NCBI GenBank assembly: GCA_963797635.1
Contig: CAWCPZ010000009.1
Span: forward strand, 62,001 to 126,000
Length of the DNA stretch: 64,000 nucleotides
Origin: JAOUEA01 sp963797635
GTDB lineage: Bacteria; Actinomycetota; UBA4738; HRBIN12
Direction: 5' to 3'
Shown: positions 57,783 through 64,000 of the stretch, piece after piece
Layout of the letters: every line of letters starts with the position of its first letter
Numbering within the stretch: the first letter of the stretch is position 1
Translations under genes and position numbers: made by a program
The notes under the pieces: generated by a model
Told to the model about the DNA's origin: nothing
Database searches by the model: none
Seen by the model: the letters and a program-made list of their open reading frames with translations, nothing else

Positions 57783-58586
57783 TCATGCAACCGGCGGGAC
57801 GGGGGGTGCATCGGCGGCGTCGTACCAGTCCCCGCCCCCCAGCTCACCGCCGTCGACGATCAACGTCTGGCCGCTCACGAAGGCGGCATCGTCGCTGGCG
57901 AGGAAGAGCACGGCCATGGCCTGGTCCCGTGGAACCCCGGCCCTGCGGAGCGGGATCTTGCGCAGGTAGTCGTGCTGCAGGCGCCGCATGTCCTCGTCCG
58001 TGCGCATGAGCTCCTCGGTCTCGGGGGTGACCGTCTGGCCGGGAGCGACGCAGTTGGCCCTGACGCCGAGATGGCCGAGCTCGTGGGCCGCGGCATTCGT
58101 GAGCGCCACCAACGCAGCCTTCGAGGCGTTGTACGGCGCCTCCGGTGATTCGTTCTTGAAGGCGTTGGCGCTGGCGATGTTCACGATGGCCCCGCCGCCG
58201 TGCTCGGCCATGTGGGGCGCGATCACCTGCATCGTCGCCAGCGGCGCGCGCGCGTTGACCGCGAACGTCAGATCGAACGTCTCGCGGGTGACATCCATGA
58301 GCGGTCCGCCCGGCATCACGCCGGCGCAGTTCACCAGCGCGTGCACGCGACCCAGGTGGTCGATCGCCGCGCGCGCCATCGCCTTCGCCGCGTCGAAGTC
58401 GGCGAGATCCACGGCGTGGGTCGCGACCCGGTCCGGTGCCAGCGCCCGGGTCTGCCGGAGGCCGTCGTCACGAACGTCGGCCGCGAACACGCGAGCGCCC
58501 TCGTCGAGGAACGCCTGCACGATCCCGCGGCCGATGCCCTGGGCGGCGCCGGTGACGACGACGCCGCGGTCGGTGAAGCGTGCCAC
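57783..58586 (-). CDS. Short-chain dehydrogenase/reductase, paralogue of 44611-45477
   Basis: Classical SDR of 267 residues with TGAAQGIGRGIVQAFL, VNCAGVMPGG (Cys in place of the second Asn of NNAG), SANAFKNESPEAPYNASK (catalytic Ser/Tyr/Lys region) and the tail VDGGELGGGDWYDAADAPP. The tail and SANAF-NESPE segment mark it as a duplicate of the SDR at 44611. The GTG start 58586 lies directly beside the upstream SMP-30 stop. Confidence 0.9.
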   Translation of the reverse strand: MARFTDRGVVVTGAAQGIGRGIVQAFLDEGARVFAADVRDDGLRQTRALAPDRVATHAVDLADFDAAKAMARAAIDHLGRVHALVNCAGVMPGGPLMDVTRETFDLTFAVNARAPLATMQVIAPHMAEHGGGAIVNIASANAFKNESPEAPYNASKAALVALTNAAAHELGHLGVRANCVAPGQTVTPETEELMRTDEDMRRLQHDYLRKIPLRRAGVPRDQAMAVLFLASDDAAFVSGQTLIVDGGELGGGDWYDAADAPPVPPVA

Positions 58587-59426
58587 CTACGGCACCTCGG
58601 GCAGGTGCAGCGGATGACCGGCCACGCCGAGGTCGGCGATCGACAGCGTGGTCCCGCCCACGTTGGAGACCACGACCCGGTCGAGATCGGCTCCGACCCA
58701 AGCGATGTTGGTGGGCGCATCCAGCGTCGAGGCGAGGTGGTCGTCCACCACGAGTTCCGTCGCCCCGTCGGGCGTGATGCGTACGAGCCCGTCCGGACGA
58801 TAGAGCGTGACCCAGTAGTTCCCGTCGGCGTCGAGCGCGATCCCGTCCGCGTCGGTATCGGGCAGCGTCGCGATCGTCTCGGGCTCCCCGGCCGATCCGT
58901 CGGCACCGATCGACACGCGGACGATGCGTTCGGCCTTCGCCTCCACGACGACGAGCGCACCGCCGTCGGGCGTCACGAGACACCCGTTCGGGTAGGCGGG
59001 CACCGCGGTGCTCCAGCGTTCGGCGTCCCCGCCGCCCGGCGCGATGCGCACGATCTCGGGCCGGCCCTCCTCCCCCGAGCACGTGACGTACAGGGCGCCG
59101 TCGGGACCGAACGCCGCGACGTTCGGACAATCCATGTCGCCGCCGTCCACCCCCCGCGCGTACGTGTCCACGGCACCCGTCGACGGATCGAGCCGGGCGA
59201 TCTCGCCCTTGCCCGCGTCGCACGCGTACACGCGACCCTGCCCGTCCACCGCGAGCCCCAGCATCGATCCGCCGGACGAGCCCACCTGGGTCAGCGTGCC
59301 GTCCAGGGTCACGGAATAGAACTCGCCGCCCTCCCCGCCCGCATAGACGAGGCCGTCGACGGGGTTCCAGGTCACCCCTTCCGGATGGTTCAGGCCGTCG
59401 ACGAGGTCGTCGAACCGATCGAGCAT
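58587..59426 (-). CDS. SMP-30/gluconolactonase/LRE-family beta-propeller, paralogue of 46890-47759
   Basis: Beta-propeller hydrolase of 279 residues. Segments match the copy at 46890: HPEGVTWNPVDGLVYAGGEGGEF, GSMLGLAVDGQGRVYACDAG, TAVPAYPNGCLVTPDGG, DADGIALDADGNYWVTLY and the end ADLGVAGHPLHLPEVP. The ATG overlaps no gene but follows the flavoprotein's corrected stop immediately. With the SDR it forms a pair mirrored by the SDR and SMP-30 genes at 44.6 and 46.9 kb. Confidence 0.87.
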   Translation of the reverse strand: MLDRFDDLVDGLNHPEGVTWNPVDGLVYAGGEGGEFYSVTLDGTLTQVGSSGGSMLGLAVDGQGRVYACDAGKGEIARLDPSTGAVDTYARGVDGGDMDCPNVAAFGPDGALYVTCSGEEGRPEIVRIAPGGGDAERWSTAVPAYPNGCLVTPDGGALVVVEAKAERIVRVSIGADGSAGEPETIATLPDTDADGIALDADGNYWVTLYRPDGLVRITPDGATELVVDDHLASTLDAPTNIAWVGADLDRVVVSNVGGTTLSIADLGVAGHPLHLPEVP

Positions 59427-61036
59427 CTAGCGCCTCCTTCGTCGGGTGCCGCCGGCGTCCCGCAGGACCTCGCGTGCACAGTTGCGACCGTTCGCGCCGG
59501 TGACGCCCGCCGCCGGGGTGCGTGCCGGCGCCGCACAGGTAGAGCCCACGGATCGGGGTGCGGTAGTCGGCCCATCCGCGGACGGGCCGCAGGAACAGCA
59601 GCTGGTCCGGGCGCCATGTCACCGTGCAGGTGGTGGCCGCCCGTGAGCGCCAGCCGTCGCTCGAGGTCGAGCGGCGTGAGCACCTCACGATGCAGCACCG
59701 ATCCGGGCAGGTTCGGGAACACCTCGCCGAGCTGGGCGATCACCCGGTCGGCCACGACGTCGCGGTGCTCGTCCCATGTCCCCTCGCGCAAGCCGTAGGG
59801 CTGGGATCGAACCCCGATCGTGACGACGTGCTGCCCCTCGGGAGCCAGCGACGGATCGTGGACCGAGGGCACGCACAGCTCCATGTGGGCGTGGTCGGCG
59901 GGGATCCCGGCACGAGCCGACGCTTGATCGGCATCGAGGGCCAGGAGCGGTTTCGTCAGCTGGACGAGGCCCCGGTGATAGGGCCGAACCCCGTCGCCTT
60001 CGTCGTAGCCGCGCACGCGGGGGAGCTCGGCCACCGCGAGGTTCATCTTCATGCTGGCGCCTTCACAGCGGTAGGCCTCGATGCGGCCGAGGAAGTCGGC
60101 CGGCAACGCGGACGGGTCCACGAGCCCGAGGAACGTGCGTTTGGGATCGGCGTTCGACAGGACACGCAGGGCGCGCACCTCCTCGCCGTTGGCCATGACG
60201 ACCCCGACGGCGCGATCGCCCCGGACGTCGACGCGGGCGACCTCGGCATCGGTGCGGATCTCGGCGCCCGACTCGCGCGCGGCGTCGGCCATCAGCGCCG
60301 TCACCGTGCCCATGCCGCCCCGCACGAACCCCCACCCGACCCCGCCGCCGGTTCCTCCGGAGGCGGCTTCGTGCAGCAGCCCGTACGCGGTCCCGGCGGT
60401 GCTGGGGCCCGCCAGCGTGTTGCTGATCGACTCCCAGCCCAACGCCGACTTCAGCATCTCGTCCTCGAAGTGCTCGTCGAGGTACTGGCTGGCCGACGTC
60501 GCGAACAGGAACGCCATCTCGTCGAGTTCGCGGCGGTGGCGAAGCGCGAGCAGCCCGAGCTTGGCCATCCCGGTCAGGTCGCCCGCTCCCCGACGCACCG
60601 GATCGGGTGCCGTCATGTCGAACATCGGCAGCAGGGCCTTCGCGATCCGGCCGAGCGTCGCTTCGAACCCGGGGAACGCGCGCGCGTCGGCCACCGACCG
60701 GGAGCGGATCGCCTCCATCGCGGCGGCCGGGTCCGCATCGAGCACGAACGTCGAACCGTCGGGATAGACGTTCAGCGACGGGCCCGCCTCGTCCACGATG
60801 AGGCCGCGCTCGCGCAGGCGGAAGTCGCGCCAGATCGCGTCGCGCAGCATCGACAGCACGTAGGCGCCCGGGGACGCCCGGAACCCGGGCGCGAACTCCT
60901 CGGTGACGCACGCCCCACCCACGATGGATCGCCGCTCGAGCACCACGGTCCGCAGTCCGGCGCGCGCCAGGTAGAACGCGGCCACGAGGCCGTTGTGACC
61001 GCCCCCGATGATCGCGACGTCGTAGGGCTCGGTCAC
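59427..61036 (-). CDS. Phytoene-desaturase-family FAD-dependent oxidoreductase (two frameshifts)
   Basis: Flavoprotein of about 536 residues with a clear N-terminal dinucleotide-binding fold (DVAIIGGGHNGLVAAFYLARAG, VLERRSIVGGACVTEEF). It resembles CrtI-like NAD(P)/FAD oxidoreductases often found beside catabolic genes rather than carotenoid enzymes; no other carotenoid genes are present. Frame shifts near 59620 and 59505 are needed to reach the family C-terminus (GLYLCGAGTHPGGGVTGANG) and the stop at 59427. GTG 61036 overlaps the M20 stop (GTGA). Confidence 0.82.
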
Positions 61037-62178
61037 CGCTGAGCCTCCGGGAGCCAGCCATGGGCGGCCTCGATCAGCGCCGCGAGCGCCCGGGCGCACC
61101 GGACGGTGTCGTCGATGTCGACCCATTCGTCCTCGCGATGCGCGTTGCGCAGATGCCCCGGGCCGAACACGACGGCCTGCGACCCACCGAGGTCCACGAA
61201 GTTGTGCGCGTCGGTCCAGGCCACCATGCCGGTGGGAACGGGCCTGGCGCCGGTGGCGGCTTCGACCGCGTCGCCGAGCGCCGTCACGACCTCGGCACCG
61301 GGATCGGTCTCGAACGGTTCGATGACCTCGACGAGCTCGACCTCACCGCCGGCGTCGGCCGTCGCCTCCTCGAGCCAGGCCAGGAGCGAGGCGGCGGACG
61401 GTCCTCCCGGCGTGACGCGCCAGTCCAGGTGGAAGGAGCATCGGTCGGGCACCACGTTGAGGCGCTGCCCTCCACGGATCTCCCAGATCATGGGGATGTT
61501 CCGTCCCAGCAACGGGTGTTCGTGCTGCGAACCGGGATGCTCGAGGATGCGTCCGATCAACGCGTGCGCGGTGTCGATCGCGTTCTCGCCGAGCTCGCGG
61601 AGCGCCCCGTGCACGGCGACCCCGCGCAGGTGACACCACACCTCGACGAACCCGGCCTCGGCGGTGCCCAGCTGCAGCTCGGTGCCCTCCAGCCCCACGA
61701 CGAAGGGCGGCCGGAGCGTTCGCGCCATCGCGATCGAGCCCGTGCCGCCGATCTCCTCGTCGACGCACAGACCGATCCCCACCGGCAGCGTCTCCAGCGG
61801 GACCCCGGCCTCCCGGGCCATGAGCAATCCATGGAGCGCCGCGACCACGCAGGCTTTGTCGTCCTGGGCGCCCAGCCCGATCACGCGCCCGTCTCGCACC
61901 TCGGCCTCGCCCGACCACTCCCATGTCGGCCGGATCGTGTCCACGTGCGCCGTGATCAGCAAGGAGGGTCGTTCGTGCCATCCGATCAACAGGTCGTCGG
62001 CCCCGCCGTCCACCGGCATCCGGCGACACGGCAGACCGAGCTCGGCGCACCGGCGTTCCAGGTGGTCGACCACGGCGTGCTCCTCGCCCGAGACCGAGGA
62101 GATCTCGACGAGTTCCACGAGGTCGCGCTGCACGGACGCCGCGAGGTCGTCCACGTGCCCGGTGGACACGGACGTCAC
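61033..62178 (-). CDS. M20-family metallohydrolase (ArgE/DapE/acylase type)
   Basis: Zinc-dependent amidohydrolase/peptidase of 381 residues. Metal-binding motifs LLITAHVDTIRPT, GLGAQDDKACVVA and LCVDEEIGGTGS are visible, with a lid-domain segment NVVPDRCSFHLDWRV and the C-terminal His in FGPGHLRNAH. It probably cleaves an N-acyl amino acid or dipeptide-like amide. GTG 62178 overlaps the aminotransferase stop (GTGA). Confidence 0.88.
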   Translation of the reverse strand: MTSVSTGHVDDLAASVQRDLVELVEISSVSGEEHAVVDHLERRCAELGLPCRRMPVDGGADDLLIGWHERPSLLITAHVDTIRPTWEWSGEAEVRDGRVIGLGAQDDKACVVAALHGLLMAREAGVPLETLPVGIGLCVDEEIGGTGSIAMARTLRPPFVVGLEGTELQLGTAEAGFVEVWCHLRGVAVHGALRELGENAIDTAHALIGRILEHPGSQHEHPLLGRNIPMIWEIRGGQRLNVVPDRCSFHLDWRVTPGGPSAASLLAWLEEATADAGGEVELVEVIEPFETDPGAEVVTALGDAVEAATGARPVPTGMVAWTDAHNFVDLGGSQAVVFGPGHLRNAHREDEWVDIDDTVRCARALAALIEAAHGWLPEAQR

Positions 62179-63530
62179 GCCACGACCGCTTCGGCGATCG
62201 CCTCGTCGAGGATGGCCATCGCGGTGCCCATGACCTCGACGGGCATCGTGAGCGAGGGCTGCAGGTTGAGCGAGGTCGTGGACGGGTCCACCAGCAGGCC
62301 ACGGCGCAGGCATCCCCACGCCACGCGCTCCTGCAGGTCGAGGTCGCGCTCCTTCGTCGCCCGGTCCTTCACGAACTCCACGGCCAGGAAGCATCCGACC
62401 GCGCGGACGTCACCGATGGCCGGATAGCGATCCATCAGCCCTTCGAGCGCCTGCAGGCCCGCGGCCTCCAACACCCGGACGTTCTCCAGCACCGGCTCGC
62501 GTTCGAACACGTCGAGGGTCTCGAGCGCCGCGGCGCAGGCGGCCGGCAGCCACGACCACGTGGAGCCCGTGGAGACGTCGTCGAAGTCCATCGAGCGCTC
62601 GGTGCCGAGCACCGCGCCGATCGGCATCACGCCGCCACCCATCGACTTGCCCAACGCCATGAGGTCGGGCTCCACGCCCCAGCGTTCCACCGCGAACATG
62701 TGGCCCGTGCGACCGAATCCCGTCTTCACCTCATCGGCGCACAACAGGAAGTCGAACTCGCGGCACAGATCGGTGAGCGCCGACCAGAACCCGTCCGGCG
62801 GCGCCACGCACCCCCCGGAACCCATGACGGGTTCGATCACGAACCCGGCCACCTCCCGAGGATCGACGGCGTGGTGCAGCACATGGTCGCGCAGGTAGTC
62901 GATCGTGCCGTCACCCGTGCCGCCCGCGCGCGCCGTGAACGGCGTGCGGTACGGGTTCGGGTAGGGCACGTGCACGAACCCGGGCATCAACGCGCGATAC
63001 CCGAACGACAGGTCGCTCGACTCGGCGCCGATCGCGCCGGCGGTCCCCGCCTCCCCGTGGTAGCCGCCCATGAACCCGATCACGATCGGGCGGCCGGTCG
63101 TGCGGCGCATGAACCGCACCGAGGTCTCGACGGCCTCCGTGCCGTTCAGCGCGATGTCGACACGGCTGAGCGCCCCGGGCGCGATGGCCACGAGACGCTC
63201 AGCCAAGGGCAGCACGTACTCGTTCGAGTAGAAGTGCGTGTCCTCGTTGCCGTAGCGACGCAGCGCGTCGACCGCTGCGTCCGTGATGTCAGCGCGAGCG
63301 GCCCCCGCGGGCACCGAGGCCATCGCGCTGATGAAATCGAGGTAGACGTTGCCGTCGACGTCCTCGATCTCATGGCCCGACTTGCGGCAGATGACGAACG
63401 GTCCGACCTCGTCGGCCAGCCCGCGGTACAGGACCGCGGACTGGCGCTCGAGGATGGCACGCGTCTTCGGACCGGGCGGCGTGGTGACGATCTTCGGCAC
63501 CGCGCCGTTCGATCCATCGTCACGACTCAC
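62175..63530 (-). CDS. Class III PLP aminotransferase
   Basis: Intact aminotransferase of 451 residues: VDGNVYLDFISAMASVP, IGFMGGYHGEAGTAG, LCADEVKTGFGRTGHMFAVE and the PLP-lysine LMALGKSMGGGVMPIGAV. It is closest in form to 4-aminobutyrate/diaminobutyrate-type enzymes. GTG 63530 overlaps the stop of the preceding gene (GTGA). With the M20 hydrolase and flavoprotein it makes a coupled unit, suggesting hydrolysis of an amide followed by transamination and oxidation. Confidence 0.9.
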   Translation of the reverse strand: MSRDDGSNGAVPKIVTTPPGPKTRAILERQSAVLYRGLADEVGPFVICRKSGHEIEDVDGNVYLDFISAMASVPAGAARADITDAAVDALRRYGNEDTHFYSNEYVLPLAERLVAIAPGALSRVDIALNGTEAVETSVRFMRRTTGRPIVIGFMGGYHGEAGTAGAIGAESSDLSFGYRALMPGFVHVPYPNPYRTPFTARAGGTGDGTIDYLRDHVLHHAVDPREVAGFVIEPVMGSGGCVAPPDGFWSALTDLCREFDFLLCADEVKTGFGRTGHMFAVERWGVEPDLMALGKSMGGGVMPIGAVLGTERSMDFDDVSTGSTWSWLPAACAAALETLDVFEREPVLENVRVLEAAGLQALEGLMDRYPAIGDVRAVGCFLAVEFVKDRATKERDLDLQERVAWGCLRRGLLVDPSTTSLNLQPSLTMPVEVMGTAMAILDEAIAEAVVA

Positions 63531-64000
63531 AGGCCGAGGCTAGCCCAGTCCCCGGTGATGGCACAGGTGATGCCGGGAACCTGGATGTTGACGAACAACC
63601 ACTCGCCGTCCGGCGAGAACGTCGGACCGGCGAACTCCGAGAAGCCGGTGCCGTCGCCTGCCGAAGGCCCGTCGTCGGGAACCGTCGGGTCGTAGACCTT
63701 GCCCGAGGCCTCGATGTAGTGACGCTGCACCGCAACCAGGTTCTCGGCGATCGGGAACATCGTGCCGTTGGGCAGCAGACCTCGCACGAAGTTGCTCTTG
63801 AGGTTGCCGTCCTCGGCGATCACGATCGCGCCCCCGGGGCTGGTCGTCATGTTGTCCGGGCCATCGAGCGTCTGACGCCCGCCTGACTCGAACAGGAGCA
63901 CGAGTTCGCCCTGTTCGTTCAGCTCACCGATGTTGGTCGTCGGCGTGTACTGCCAGACCTGGCCGAGGCCCTTGTCACCGCCGTCGGACGATCCGAACAC
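63527..64000 (-). CDS. PhoX/DUF839-family protein, N-terminus outside the window
   Basis: The C-terminal 157 residues of a DUF839 (PhoX-like) protein; the gene starts beyond the right edge. Visible signatures are LGQVWQYTP, DGPDNMTTSPGGAIVIAEDG and the ending FAGPTFSPDGEWLFVNIQVPG, the standard close of this family. PhoX proteins are Ca/Fe phosphatases, usually Tat-exported, but many DUF839 members are not proven phosphatases. The stop overlaps the aminotransferase start (GTGA). Confidence 0.88.
   Translation of the reverse strand: MFGSSDGGDKGLGQVWQYTPTTNIGELNEQGELVLLFESGGRQTLDGPDNMTTSPGGAIVIAEDGNLKSNFVRGLLPNGTMFPIAENLVAVQRHYIEASGKVYDPTVPDDGPSAGDGTGFSEFAGPTFSPDGEWLFVNIQVPGITCAITGDWASLGL

Noticed and set aside
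59427..61036. Carotenoid biosynthesis role for the phytoene-desaturase-like protein
   Set aside because: No phytoene synthase or cyclase is nearby. The coupled neighbours are an amidohydrolase and an aminotransferase, which favour a catabolic oxidase.

Overview
The window is high-GC, densely packed DNA with short intergenic gaps, many ATGA/GTGA start-stop overlaps and frequent GTG starts. Together with actinobacterial-type families (a TIGR02569-like kinase, a DUF6328-like protein, a Cys15/Cys16-type ArsR) and aerobic molybdenum hydroxylases, this points to an aerobic, organoheterotrophic actinobacterium, probably an uncultured lineage. That placement is inference; there is no rRNA or marker gene here. 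About twenty genes carry single-base frame breaks, several in short G/C runs, while codon use and homology continue on both sides. This looks like consensus indel error more than mass gene decay.

Layout. 1-8.1 kb: a split glycolate oxidase (glcD, glcE, glcF) interleaved with a FUSC-type exporter, an ArsR regulator with a divergent 19-residue Cys-rich peptide gene, and a tryptophan/kynurenine pair (tryptophan 2,3-dioxygenase plus a kynurenine-type aminotransferase). 8-10.6 kb: a secreted phosphodiester glycosidase-like protein, an RDD membrane protein and a small membrane-anchored protein. 10.6-18 kb: a minus-strand molybdenum hydroxylase operon (coxS, coxL with AYRGAGR, coxM, an MscS channel, coxD, coxE), bracketed by two related membrane-anchored proteins. 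18.1-25.5 kb: a plus-strand form I CO dehydrogenase cluster (xdhC/coxF, coxM, coxS, coxL with AYRCSFR, an XdhC-YHS fusion, coxG, mocA). 25.5-36.2 kb: a nitrilase, an acyl-CoA synthetase, thiolase/DUF35 proteins, an acyl-CoA dehydrogenase, YceI with a divergent HxlR regulator, and small genes of unknown function.

36.2-64 kb is an amine/amino-acid catabolic island. It holds two complete spermidine/putrescine-type ABC transporters, three class III aminotransferases, two paralogous short-chain dehydrogenases, two SMP-30 lactonase-like proteins, an enolase-superfamily enzyme, a 3-hydroxyisobutyrate dehydrogenase-like reductase, an M20 hydrolase, a phytoene-desaturase-like flavoprotein and a GntR/FCD regulator. 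Four copies of a TTGTCAAC-N-GTTGACAA-like palindrome lie at gntR and at the transporter or reductase transcription units, so the regulator probably controls much of the island.

The most striking content is at 47.7-52.5 kb, directly downstream of the second transporter: a selenocysteine-dependent reductase of the glycine/sarcosine/betaine reductase (Grd) family. GrdA reads through an in-frame TGA (...ECFV-U-TASGAMD). GrdB reads through another (...LTGT-U-GTGTRCGA), with a perfect 7-bp stem just downstream. Conventional gene calling would break both genes at these codons. The set is unusual: GrdB and GrdC lie in one uninterrupted frame as an apparent fusion, GrdE lacks the cysteine used for pyruvoyl formation in clostridial enzymes, and no GrdD or thioredoxin reductase is visible. 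A dedicated thioredoxin lies between GrdBC and GrdA, and an SMP-30 protein is translationally coupled to GrdA. The working hypothesis is that the ABC transporter imports an amine or N-substituted amino acid that the Sec enzyme cleaves reductively, and that the dehydrogenases, lactonases and aminotransferases process the products.
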